From Morella rubra (taxonomy: Eukaryota; Streptophyta; Magnoliopsida; Fagales; Myricaceae), in assembly GCA_003952965.2 (NCBI GenBank), contig RXIC02000013.1:310001-374000 (forward strand): a stretch of 64,000 nt of DNA, given 5' to 3'. The notes beneath the pieces were generated by a model, which saw only the letters and a program-made list of their open reading frames with translations, had not been told where the DNA came from and made no database searches. This document shows positions 38,803 through 52,610 of the stretch, piece by piece. Made by a program: the position numbers and the translations under genes. Numbering within the stretch: the first letter of the stretch is position 1; each line of letters starts with the position of its first letter.

Positions 38803-39133
38803 ATGGGTGGAGGCAACGGCCAGAAGTCCAAGATGGCTCGCGAGAGGAACATGGAGAAGAAAAAAGGTACATAAATTGCTTCCATCTCTTGTTATCGCTA
38901 AAGCTTTTTCAAGGGTACGGGTCCAATTAGTTTTAGGGAGTTCAGATCGAATGAAAGTTATAATTTTCTCTGGTTCTACGCAACCAAAACCCCAAGACTA
39001 GCTGCTATTATTTCTTTCAAGATTGGTTTTTCATTGGAATCCTATCCAACCCTTGGAATTTGATTTGATAATTCTATCCAACCTCTGTGGAGGAAGTCAG
39101 ATCGAAGCGAACAAGAAGGCCATGACGGTACAG
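38803..39133 (+). CDS. At2g23090-like small protein, first two exons only
   Basis: Exon 1 (38803-38866) begins MGGGNGQKSKMARERNMEKKK. A GT-AG intron leads to exon 2 (39093-39133), giving GSQIEANKKAMTVQ before a donor (GTAAAA). This matches the N-terminal half of a conserved plant family of about 78 aa (At2g23090-type, 4F5/SERF-like start plus a zf-met2 C2H2 finger). The expected final exon, with CKVCMQTF and a HAEAKHPK-like finger end, was not found in the next several kb. The gene is therefore partial here: either its last exon was lost or the downstream intron is very long. It is divergent from ACBP3. Confidence 0.75.
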
Positions 39134-41723
39134 GTAAAAACTCCCTGGACTTGCTTTCCTGGCTTATGCAGTGGGATCTCCTTGTAAGTTGTAGGACTTG
39201 CATTTCACTAAATTAAATTTTTATCCGGCATGATAAGGATCTGAGAACAGAAAATCAGTCGATCTCGTGTGGCCTGATGAATTCAAACCCTTAGTCTTGA
39301 CCTCCAATTTAAACGACATTCTTGATCTCACCCATGATGAGGTAAAAAAAACGAACGCCTACTCTACCCAAGCGGGCAGCCCATTTAACAAGATTGCGAG
39401 CTATGCGATTACACCTCTCCTCGGCACCCAAGCGATCTTCCATTCCCAGAACTCCCCCAAACACCAATCGAATATGGGAGGGATACCAAACTAGAATTAG
39501 TCTTGTGCTTCAAACATAAACTTAAGTTTGGGTGCGGAATCCATTATAATTTCCTTGCAGAGAGTCTCGTGGTGATTGTAAGTGGCATTCTGAAGCGTTA
39601 TATTCTCATTCTGTTTGTTGAAGCTCAGCCTCCTGCAGCATCTCCCTCAGCGTCATTAGCAACGTGTCATAACACGTCCTCTGCTGAGTCACACGTTCTA
39701 GAATAGATTTCTGTTATGAAAAGATTCTGTACGTGTGTCCATATCATTTCTGTTATGAAAAGTCTGTACGTGTACGCGTCCATATCTCTGCACAACCAGG
39801 ATGATATTCCCTGGTTGTTAGCACTGCACAGTAGGTTATATATTCCACTGTATGAACGAGTAAACTTCAATGAAGAAGATTTCATTGTGGCCTATCAGTT
39901 TGTTATTTTCATTTCTCCTTCACTGTTCAACAAATCAGCGGATATCATATCTATCTCTTTAACAACATGAAGATTTTGATACAACAGTATATTGAATTCA
40001 TTGATGGCCAAGAAGCCTTTAAGGTGATTTACTCTCTCAGATAATACGCATTTGGCACCTCATTTATGTTTTGGTTTTCTGATGCATGACAGTCAGATAG
40101 AGAGGTCACCGATCCGAGGAGTAAAAGATGTCCAAAGAATGGGAATTAGGGGCTCCTAGTTCCTTTTCGCTGTTATTGATTAATTCCAGAGCCAGAGGCC
40201 GTAAACCTTAACGATTGTAAACACCATTCAACAGAAAAGGAAAAGAAGAAAATCCATAATTTCTTTTAGTGATTGCAAATAGCAGCAATATCCAGAATCA
40301 TGGTTAACCAGTCAGTTTACATTGCATTGCAACAATTTGCACTATCAAGAATGATAAACTGAATTAACACAACTCCAACCATGTGCTTGGTATTCCAACC
40401 ATGCATCATGGTTTTTGAATTAAAAGAGCATTCCAGATGTTTCTTGTTTGATTGTCCGAGTCGTACTTTTTCTTTTTGTTGAGTACTTCTAAGAACCGTG
40501 CTGCTTTTTTTTTTCTCTTTCGGTCATCATAAAACTATTACGAGCATGATCACTTCTATAATGAGGTTTGCATGAATGCTTCTCCTTGTTCTAGTCCAAA
40601 TCAATCTATTATACATAGTGCTCTCATCGTTTATGAGCGTGCTTCAAAAGTTAGATTTACATGGTGGACTGAAGATTGAGTAATGCACTGCCAGCACCAA
40701 GAAGAACAAAAAAGAGTAATTCATGGCCCGCATGTTGCAATATCAGGAATCTGATGTCATGATAGCATAATAAAAAATTGAAGATTACAAGCACCTGATA
40801 CTCCAAAGATTAATACCCGAGAATAAGTTCAACACTCCCAAGCAATCGTTCTGGTAAGCATGCATGGACACCTAGAGAAAAAATTTAGACACAGACTACA
40901 ACTGTCATAGTCCTGGATGTTCTTGCATGAACTTGCAATGAATTATTGCAGAAATACACTAAACTGCAATAAAAAACGCCCCTGAAGAATTTCAGCCTTT
41001 ATGAAACTGGAGCAGAAAAAAGTGTGAAGGGGAAGGAACATGATCAAGGAATATATTCCTGAGGCCCTATGTTATATGGGCTTCTCAAATGTCAACAATG
41101 AGACCGGACATGTAATTAAGGTCACTCGTGGGTACAGCTTATCCTTGTGCGAAGCTGCAAATTGCACTCACAGGAAAGTCAAAGCACAGCTTCAATATGT
41201 TTAAGGAACTTACAGACTGCGTCAATTACATTAACTCCAATGGAAATTTACTGGCTGTGTACGTATCCCAGCCTTTCTAGGTTTCAATCTAAAAATTGGA
41301 ACAGTTTGGCATGTTGGATCATTAGAGACAACCTGAACTGCAACATAATGCCACAACCATTAAAGTTTGGTTATTCTTTATTGTTGCACCTGTTGCAGCC
41401 CCTCCGGGTAAGCGAGAGCTAAGCTATCACAAGAGCATAGCACTCAAAGTCTTCCCCTTGGTTTGCAGCAACTCTTAGGAAGGAAAACCTGAGCCCAACA
41501 AAACAGCAAGGCACAACTCATGTAAAACATCTGTTTCCATTAACGTGTAAGCATGGCCAACCTGGAGACATTACCGGTAAAACGAAAGGAATCTTTCAGA
41601 TACTTTCTGTAAGCTACAATGACTGACAAACTGAAAGTTTAATAGGTTTTGAAAGTAGAAAGACAAATGTAAGCGAGGGATTGCTTCCAGTTCTAAAAAT
41701 ACAAGGTAAAGCACCAAAAGTAC
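39134..41723. other. Intergenic DNA, no gene seen
   Basis: About 2.6 kb searched on both strands for the missing zf-met2 exon and for the 3' exons of CK2 alpha. Neither was recognised. Around 39700-39780 a block GTACGTGTnnnCCATATC beside TTTCTGTTATGAAAAG is duplicated (two copies about 45 bp apart). The rest is unremarkable. Confidence 0.45.
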
Positions 41724-45088
<3,365 letters not shown>

Positions 45089-45206
45089 CTGCTCACTGAG
45101 TTACAAACAACGAAATGAAAAATTAGAAAAATCTGTGTAAAAATTTTAGTCTCAAGGCTTCGGCAGCTATTCCACCACTTATTTGCGTCCTGCCTTGTGC
45201 CCCAAC

Positions 45207-46558
45207 TTTTTTTTTTTATTCTAAGCAAACGTTTTATTCAAAAACAAAGGTTCAAGGAGGATCAAAAGAATCCACCAGAGATACAGAAGACGGTAAAAGA
45301 GAAATACTTAAACTGCCAAAACGAAAACAACTAGCAACCCAAGAGGCTAAGAGGTGGGCCATAAAATTTTGACGTCTTGAGGTCCAAAGCACCTTCCACT
45401 CAGCATGTAACTCCAAAAACCACTTAATCCGGGAGATAGAATCGGCCACAGGACCAACCATAGGCAGTTGAGCATAAATAGCACGGAAAAGGAGTTGTGA
45501 GTCACTTTCAAAAACAACTTGAACCAAGGGAGTATCATGCGCACACTGGCAGGCCATTAAGCAAGCACGAGCTTCTGCTAACAGGGGATTGTCAGTGACA
45601 GTATGGTCACTCCAAGCAAAATGAAGAGAGCCATCAGTAGCTCTACAAACAGCAGCAAGAAAAGCTGAATTTCCTCTAAGAGCAGCGTCCACATTGATTT
45701 TCCAAACACTAGGGTCAGGGGCTTCCACAGGAGGTGGGATTCGAGATCAACTTCTGACCAAGCAGCAAAATGTTCAGCAGTCCTATGCCGAAGGCTCCTT
45801 ATCATATCCAAAGGGTCTGGAATAGTACCAGAATGCACCAGCTAGTCACGGGTATACCAAATAGTATCAAAGATAAGAGCAGCCTGAAGAGGAAGGTCAC
45901 GTCCTCTAGGGACAGAAGAGAGCAAAGTCTCATTAGGACACATAAGCAAGGAAAGCCAAGCCTTAATATTAAAATGATGAAAATGACGAGTATCAAGTGT
46001 TCAACGAGCTTCTCGCCAAAGAAAGGTAGTAAAACAGCACCGAAGAAAGAGGCGTTCGATGGCTTCAGCTTCTTGCGAACAAAGAGGACAGAGAAAGAAG
46101 TCCTCACCCACACGGTCAGAAAGGAAGGAAAGCTGACCCCGAATAGGGACTGCACGAGCCGCCAACTTCCAGAGAAGGAGACGGAGATGGGCCTGGATTT
46201 TAAGAGACCATAAGGATTTCCAATCAAAGGCCAGGGCCAAATCAGCAGGAGAGGGAGTAAATCGCCCCAACCGGTCGGAAAGGTAAGCGGATTTAACTGA
46301 GAAGGAACCAGAATTCTCAAGCCTCCAGAATATCGAGTCCTGAAGGACACCATCCGGCACAGCTATAGAGAGAATACGCTCCACACAGGAAGGATGGAAC
46401 AAAGAGTGCAAAAGAGGCCTATTCCAGCGGAGTCGGATTCCATCCCGACAGGAGGTGTCCGGATACGTGCAGATGGAAGGCCCGGACGGATCGCAATAAA
46501 TCAACACTTGGGAGGGCGCCACGTCAATTAATGAAATCCATGTACCCTTTCTTTATTT
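45207..46558 (-). mobile_element. 5'-truncated LINE (zf-RVT + RNase H) upstream of CK2 alpha pseudogene exons
   Basis: On the minus strand the LINE ORF2 C-terminal part reads TWISLIDVAPSQVLIYCDPS, then SVKSAYLSDRLGRF and LRLLLWKLAARAVPIRGQLS with a Cys-rich zf-RVT (FFLCPLCSQEAEAIERLFLR). A frame change follows, then an RNase H-like domain WKINVDAALRGNSA to MAHLLASWVA. It ends with FDPP and a stop. A poly(A) tail, seen as a T run at 45207-45217, closes the 3' end. Flanks TTGTGCCCCAAC (45195-45206) and TTGTGCCCA (46559-46567) form a likely target duplication. Truncation at the 5' end is normal for LINEs. It lies just upstream of the first recognised CK2 alpha exon. Confidence 0.82.
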
Positions 46559-46570
46559 TTGTGCCCATCA

Positions 46571-47776
46571 TTTCTACGGATGCTGAACCTGACATTTATT
46601 GCATAACGGTTGTACCATTCATAAGCATGTTCATTGCCTCTAAATTCTAAACTTCAAACATTTACTACATTCCCATTGTATACCCGAACCATATCACCTA
46701 TATGGTCCAAACATAAAAATGAAGCAGATTAAAATATATCTATATTCATTTACAAAGATGGTGTAAAGAAAGCAATTAGTGAACCTTGCGGGCTTGAGGT
46801 GCTGCTAGATACTCGCCTATTAATATTCGGGGGAATGCTGCACTGCATCTTCACCATCTATCACATTAATTAAATACTTAAAGTTACAAGTTTAAGAATA
46901 ATCTTCTCATTCTTCCCCTGATTTTAGATCATTTAATATTTTAATTTTACCTATATTATTCTTATTCTTATTTATAGGATCTCAAGTATTTCTTTTATTA
47001 GTTTATTATCGTTATAAATCTAGACACCCAAATGAATTGCTAAAAAGAAGAAGAAGAAAGAAAAAGGGAGGAGAAGAAGAATCGGGATACTTCTTGGGGC
47101 TTGGGGGGCCAAGGTCTGAGAACGTGCGAAAAAAAAAGGGGGATTGAGGGTTAGAAACGGTTCGTTTTGTAACCCCAACTGCCCCCCTTTTTTTTCGCAC
47201 AATCGCAGACCCCAGCCCCCCCAGCCCTCCAGGCCTAGAGAAGTGTCCCCTTTTTCTTTCTTCTTTTTAGCAATTCATCTAGGTGTCATTTATAACGAAA
47301 TAAACAATTAGAACCAAACCTATGAAAAAATTCAAGCCCAAATACAGGCGATACTGAGATTTCATTACACTAAATGTCACAAATTCTTCATACAACATAA
47401 ACAAAAACCTTGAATACCCAAAGAAAAAAGAACTTACCGTGAAAAACCCACAAAGTTCTAAGCAAAGAGGTCCGACCCCCTAGGAAGAGGTGTGACCTAA
47501 AACTAGGCGAGGGTCCTGGGATTCCTGGGATTTGGGCGAAGTTTTGGTGATTTGGGGAGAGGGATTCGTGGGGTTTTCAAAAAAAAGCGGAGGATGAGGG
47601 AAAGAGGAGGAAGATACAAGGATTATTTTAATTTTAGATTTTTTTGGAGATTAAAAGGCGCCTTTTTTGCCATACCGGTTGGACCTCTTATTCTCTCTTA
47701 ATTTTATAGGTCTGACTGGTACTACAAAGTGAAAGCGCTAAAGGCAAGAGTTGAGGAGCTGAGCTGAGCGAAGCGC
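46571..47776. other. Spacer with a ~300-bp hairpin, between LINE repeats
   Basis: No gene is confirmed. A minus-strand exon-like piece (about 46866-46783: acceptor-like GATGCAG, FPRILIGEYLAAPQARK, donor-like GTTCAC) is unrecognised. At 47005-47305 a long inverted repeat folds back on itself: CACCCAAATGAATTGCTAAA on the left pairs with TTTAGCAATTCATCTAGGTG on the right, and GTGCGAAAAAAAAA pairs with TTTTTTTTCGCAC nearer the centre. It looks like a foldback/MITE-type element. Confidence 0.5.
47005..47305. repeat. Long imperfect palindrome (foldback or MITE-like)
   Basis: Arms of about 130 bp meet near 47155. The outer arms share CGTTATAAAT...GACACC and AATTGCTAAAAAGAAG. The inner arms share GTCTGnGAnnGTGCGAAAAA. 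Arms are rich in purine/pyrimidine runs, so the pairing is imperfect. No target duplication was assigned. Confidence 0.65.
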
Positions 47777-47905
47777 ACATGGATTTCATTAATTGACACG
47801 GCTCCCTCCCAAGCGTTGGATTTATTGCAATCCATCCAAGCTTTCCATCTGCACGTATCCGGAAACCTCCTGTCGGGATGGAATCCGACTCCTATTCCAG
47901 CAGCT
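47777..47905 (+). repeat. Inverted copy of a LINE segment
   Basis: About 129 bp on the plus strand match the minus-strand LINE sequence 46545-46430. Shared blocks are ACATGGATTTCATTAATTGA and TCTGCACGTATCCGGAnACC, and CCTGTCGGGATGGAATCCGA is identical. It joins directly, tail to tail, to a minus-strand LINE segment at 47906. Confidence 0.85.
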
Positions 47906-48520
47906 CAACTAAGGGTCCACAAAGGTCAAAGACTTTACAATGAGAAGTAAAATCAATAAGAGGATGTAGGGGAATAGCTTTAAAGGATGATAGACTTGGG
48001 ATCCATGGATCAGTCTAGGTATTAGTGGTCCTTCCACCACGCACAGAGTAAATCAAGCCATTAGAAAGAAGGGGCCGAGTTTCAAAAATACCTTGCCAGA
48101 GCCAAGATGCATTAGGCGACTTCACCGCATCAAGGAAAGGTAAATTCTTCAAATATTTAGCCGAAAGGGATTTAACCCAAAGAGCATCGGGTTTAGTAAC
48201 AATCAGCCAGTCCAACTTAGCTATGAGGACCTTATTCACATCATGCAATCTACGGAGACCAAGACCCCCTAATTCTCTAAGCTTGCAAACAGAGGACCAA
48301 GCCAAAGGAGTAAGATTTCAGCACTGCCCATCAAATCCCCAGAAGAAAATTTTGAAAATACCATCTATCTCTTTCCACCAGCCCTTCGGAAGGAGGAAGG
48401 TAGACATGGAATAAGAGGGTATTGCCATAGCCACTGTTCGAATAAGATTCAATCGGCTAGCTTGCAAGAGACACCTTGCTTTCCAACCTTGAATTTTCTT
48501 CAGCACCTTATCTTTATATC
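47906..48520 (-). mobile_element. LINE reverse transcriptase C-terminal fragment
   Basis: The minus strand reads VLKKIQGWKARCLLQASRLN, IPSYSMSTFLLPKGWWKEID, WSSVCKLRELGGLGLRRLHD, NASWLWQGIFETRPLL and TDPWIPSLSSF. This is the region just after the palm of plant LINE reverse transcriptases. Several stops occur and both ends are truncated. Its proper downstream continuation is replaced by the inverted piece at 47777-47905. Confidence 0.82.
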
Positions 48521-49035
48521 AGAAAAAGCAGCCTTCCGAGAACGCGAAAACTGAAGAGGAAGACCAAGATGCCCCAACTTGCTATGAGTTGCAACTTATT
48601 TACCGGGGGACTTGGCCATCTCAAGCTAATGGTCTATATCTTATCAGAAAACAATACACTTTGCCTTGAAAACCGTTTATGAGATTCATCCTACAAAACA
48701 ATGGTCTATCTCTTTCCCTTTCCCCACTACTTATGCAGTTAGAACATACCCGGATTTCAGAATCCTAATAACTAAATTCTATCCTATTCACAATGTTTTC
48801 AACAAAACATCTGAATGAGAGACCAAGAGCCGGTTCCTGACGAAACATTAGAATTATGGAATTCCGTAGTACCAGAAAGATATACTTAACCTCAGTCATA
48901 AGCTCTTTGATCGCAAACATGACAACTATATAGCTACACGAGTCATACGCTGACCCAACAATCTCAAATTTTAGTCTGTTCCCAATTCACCGAACGTACA
49001 GGGTCAAATCCGTTTCCTAGAAGCAATTTAAGAGC
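48521..49035. other. Intergenic DNA, no gene seen
   Basis: Possible further LINE remnant at its left edge, then AT-rich sequence without supported features. Confidence 0.4.
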
Positions 49036-49847
49036 CATTTATCGAGTGCTAGTTCGAACCATTACAATACATTAAAATCCTATAAAAGGCCAATCCTCGG
49101 CTTCTGTACATCTCCCACTGAGTAGAATTCTAAAGGGTCCAATTTCCCTATATCGTAAACTTATAAGAAAACAAAAAATGCCAAAAAAATTTATTGAAAA
49201 TAATCTCTTTCTATATTTGTTTATTAAAATTTTAAATTTTTTAAAATTTTAACATAATAAAATATACAATATAATCTTTCTTCTATCTAATTATTATTTT
49301 TATTATAATAAATATAAAAAATTTATTCAAATATTTTTCTCATCAATTTTTTTACTAATTTAATATTCTAAAATTTTAACACTCACGCAACCGAAATCTA
49401 ACCAAAGGCTAGGCCCTTTTCACGTGCACTGCACCAATTCCGATTTTCAAAATCAACAGAATATTCATGTCGGTTTCGCAGACGTGCCCAACGGCTCGTA
49501 TTCCACCACGATTCTGGGCAAATTAAAGGCGCTGCATTCCCCACTGTTTCTGCAACACTATGCAGAGGCAATTACTATCCTGAGCATCTCTTCACGGCAA
49601 TGAAAGACAATGACAATCCACATTGTCTCCTTTATTTCTCACTTGCCCCTCCCATTGAAAGCAATCCTATATTACTACATAGTTTACATCGTAAAGGTAT
49701 GGGCTTTCCCTCTCAGCCCGTTGCCTCACTCCCCCCCAGTGACCCAGTCCCTCTCAGCTCCTCCGACGCCGGCGCTCTCAGCTTCCGTCCTCCACCGGCG
49801 ACCGGCCAGATTCTCCAGGGCAGAAACCGTCGACCACTCTGCACTCA

Positions 49848-49885
<38 letters not shown>

Positions 49886-49990
49886 TCTCTTTCTCTCTCT
49901 CGGGTTCTCTCTCTATCAGCCGCCCACCAGCCACCAGGTCAGACCAGCCTCTCTCCCTCTCTCAGCCTCTCTCTCTCAGCTAATATTTAT
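49036..49990. repeat. Repeated segment, copy A (paralog of 52105-52479 + 60354-60720)
   Basis: 49036-49580 aligns with 52105-52479 (shared AATCCTATAAAAGGCCAATC, GGGTCCAATTnCCCTATATC, ACGTGCCCAACnGCTCGTAT), apart from an AT-rich stretch at about 49190-49390 absent from copy B. 49581-49985 aligns with 60354-60720 (ATGAAAGACAATGACAA, GCAATCCTATATTACTACAT, GACCCAGTCCCTCTCAGCTC). In copy A the two halves are contiguous; in copy B they are split by nested LTR elements. The second half looks like a CT-rich 5' UTR or promoter, and a (CT)n run lies at about 49851-49880. Its host gene, if any, was not recognised. Confidence 0.8.
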
Positions 49991-51098
49991 GGGAAAAGAT
50001 TCGGTACAAAGGGAAGGAGTCCTAAATTGCTATAAGGAGCGTTCTAGATCTTTTTTTCTTAGATCCAAAGTACCAGATGCGTGCCAGGTCATTTAATGAA
50101 AGAGAGTCGGCTCCTGCTCGACTTTTACCGGCATGGCTCGGCCGGCTATTTTTTGTTCTCTGGTTTCTTCCTCCTCCCGAATCCCTCTTTCTTCTTCTCC
50201 GTTTTATTCTCGTTGTAGCTGCTGCTCTCCTCGCCGAGTCGAGGAGCTCTTGCCGGAGTCACCTTGCATCTAACGGTGGAATTCCTTCACTTATCAACTG
50301 CTTTCTCGAGGAAGAATTTTTGTGTAATCCCGAATTTAGTTTTCTTCTTCAATTTTTAGCAGTTTCTTCTCAGCACTGGGCATAAGCCAAAATGGATACG
50401 GGTAAGCAAGGTGACTATGCCAAAATATAGTCAATTGGGGAGCCTGCGTTTTTGTTTCTGTTCCAATTTTCGCAGTTGCTTCTCACCTTGCATTTCTGTT
50501 TTTATTTTTTGACACTCTTTGCTTTCTCTATATCTGTACACTCACTGCTTTCTCTCTGCGCACAAACAAAAAATTTTCCTATGTCTAAAGCCCGAAACTG
50601 GAACCTTTGCTAATTACTAGCATCTTCTGCATTTTGTTTGGGGTGTTACAGTTTGCACTTTATTTTTTCAGAGTTTTACTGTGTGTTCAGCTGATGAAGT
50701 GACTCTGGATTAACACCCAGATTTTTTAGTTGGGTTATGACATGTAAGGTTTTACTCTGGCTTGTAAGTTTTTTCATTTTTTTGTGAAGATTCTGAAGTT
50801 TTTTCTGCATAAACTCCGTGTAGCAGCAGCTGATAAAAGAAAAGCACGGGAAGGAAAAAGAGGGATTCAGGAGAAAGAAAAAAAAAAGAAAGAATCGGGC
50901 CACATTTGAAGAAAGAAACCCGAAAAAAAAAAAAAAGCAAATGAGAGCCTGCTGAGCCATGCCAGGTCAGCCGAGTAATGACTGGCTGTGTCTCATTAAA
51001 CGACCTGGCACGGTCCTATCCTTCGGATCTAAGAAAAAGGATCTAGACCGCACCTTACAGCAACTTAGGACTCTAGCCTGTGTACCGAATCTTTTCCC
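49991..51098. mobile_element. Mutator-like element with perfect 9-bp TSD
   Basis: A 1108-bp element starts GGGAAAAGATTCGGTACA and ends with its inverse. It is flanked by identical 9-bp repeats AATATTTAT (49982-49990 and 51099-51107). The terminal inverted repeats run about 250-280 bp (to about 50235 and from about 50815), sharing GTGCCAGGTCnTTTAATGA and TGAATCCCTCTTT-like blocks. The interior has no transposase or recognised captured gene. The ends resemble those of the Pack-MULE at 29003-32309 (GATTCGGT near the end, a CATTTAATGA word in the arm), so they may be one family. Confidence 0.9.
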
Positions 51099-51251
51099 AA
51101 TATTTATTTGGTTGCTTGCCTGATCTGTGTTTGTTGCCTGTTGATTACTCATCTGCTGTAGTTTTACGTATTGGGATTCACCTTCCAGACTAAGGTCTTC
51201 TCTCTAGCCCATGCATTGGGATGGGAGTCTTCTCCGGAATCTGCATCCCAC

Positions 51252-51373
51252 TTTTTTTTTTTAGGCAAATTTAAGAAGCAGGTCTAAGCCTGCGGGGGTG
51301 GGGGATTTGACCCCCGGATCTATCCCTCCCCAAAGAGAGGAGGTGCCAACTGAGCTAAAGCTCATTGGCAAAC
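51252..51373 (-). mobile_element. tRNA-derived SINE
   Basis: On the minus strand the sequence shows a pol III A box (TAGCTCAGTTGG) and, about 45 bp on, a B box (GGGTCAAATCC-like, in GGGGGTCAAATCCCCC). A short body and an A-rich tail follow, seen as the T run at 51252-51262. This is the layout of a plant tRNA-related SINE. It is not a tRNA gene, since no acceptor stem pairs across the ends. It abuts or interrupts a glutamine-rich exon-like frame. Confidence 0.65.
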
Positions 51374-51705
51374 TTGCATCCACCTTGTTTGAGGCATTCT
51401 GCAGGGAAACACTGTGCCTGCCCCTGTTGACACTCATCTTGGGATCTTTCATCCGGCATTTGGAGGTGATTGAGTTCCTGCTGAGAAGCACTCTGATGTT
51501 GCTGAGTTTCAGCGGCAGATTCATGTTGCTTTAGCTCCATTCCAGGCAAAGGTTGTTCTTGCTGCTGGGCACTTCTTTGCTCCTGTTGAATTTGACATTC
51601 AGTACTTTGATCTAGGCTACCTATTTGCCACTGTGGTAGCGACTGACTGGTAGTAGAATTGCTTCCTTGAGCCAAAACTGCCACATTATTCATCGTGCCC
51701 ATCAT
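51374..51705 (-). pseudogene. Gln-rich exon-like fragment, possibly TAF4-like
   Basis: An open minus-strand frame begins MMGTMNNVAVLAQGSNSTT and is rich in Gln, Glu and Ser (SLPQWQIGSLDQSTE, LPGMELKQHESAAE). Composition and the PQWQ...DQS...LKQH pattern recall the N-terminal linker of plant TAF4/TAF4b, a TFIID subunit, but this is from memory and weak. The frame runs into the SINE on its 3' side, and no neighbouring exons or TAF4 domain were found. It is best read as a gene fragment. Confidence 0.35.
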
Positions 51706-52104
51706 TTATAATTAAAGCATTGCTAGGCAGGACATTTGAACATGTTGATAGAGTATATTTGACAAAATTAATTGAAATGCTAGGCTGAACTCTGAATATC
51801 TTCCCTAAATCTATTTTCCAGCGGGATGCGTGCTTTGCTTGATCCAACTAGACTGTAGATTATTTCACAAAACATTCAAAAACAGATTTTTCACTTAAAA
51901 AGCACAACAATAAAAACGCAATATAAATTCCTGATTGCAAGAAATCAACAAGGCAAGAACAATCTGTCATGGACCTATTCCAAAAAAAATTATAACAATT
52001 AGATTTGGCAAATGATCTTTATTTTCAGTAACAATGCTTACCTTAAAAGTAATCTTCATCCCAACTTTTGATGAAAATAAATGATTTAGCATGACAATAT
52101 CGAA
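51706..52104. other. Intergenic DNA, no gene seen
   Basis: AT-rich, no supported feature. It could be flanking intron sequence of the Gln-rich fragment. Confidence 0.4.
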
Positions 52105-52479
52105 TGCTAGTTCAAACCATTTGAAACACACACACAATACATTATAATCCTATAAAAGGCCAATCCTTGGCTTCTGTACATCTCTTACGTAGAAGAATTC
52201 TAAAGGGTCCAATTCCCTATATCGTAAACTTAAAAGGAAACAAAAATGCCAAAAAAATTTATTGAACATCGCCTCTTCCCATACGAAATCTAACCAAAGG
52301 CTATAGCAATTTTCAGGTGCACTACACCAATTCCAATTTTCAAAATCTAACAGAATATTCATCTCGGTTTCATAGACGTGCCCAACAGCTCGTATTCCAC
52401 CACGACTCTGGGCGATTAAAGTTGCTACATTCCCCACTATTTCTGCAACACTATGCAAGGCAATAACTACCCTGGATAT
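52105..52479. repeat. Repeated segment, copy B, left half
   Basis: Paralog of 49036-49580. The minus strand keeps a 103-codon open frame (VGHVYETEMNILLDFENWNW and CSAPENCYSLWLDFVWEEAM) that I do not recognise and that copy A does not keep. The segment ends at the outer LTR. Confidence 0.7.
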
Positions 52480-52610
52480 TGATAGTTTATGCGGAATTAA
52501 ACTAAAACAAACAATATGTTTTCAACAAAACATCAATCAGTATTATAATTGCAATTGCGGATCCACCTACCTAATACAGAAATTCAGGAATCCACAAAAC
52601 TTCAAGTCGT

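Noticed and set aside
38382-38885. 167-codon minus-strand frame upstream of ACBP3
   Set aside because: It overlaps the divergent promoter and the zf-met2 first exon on the opposite strand, with no protein-family pattern.
45770-46213. 147-codon plus-strand open frame
   Set aside because: It is antisense to the LINE zf-RVT/RNase H coding sequence, which explains its length.
51253-51373. tRNA gene on the minus strand
   Set aside because: A and B boxes are present, but the ends do not pair into an acceptor stem and an A-rich tail follows. A SINE explains it better.
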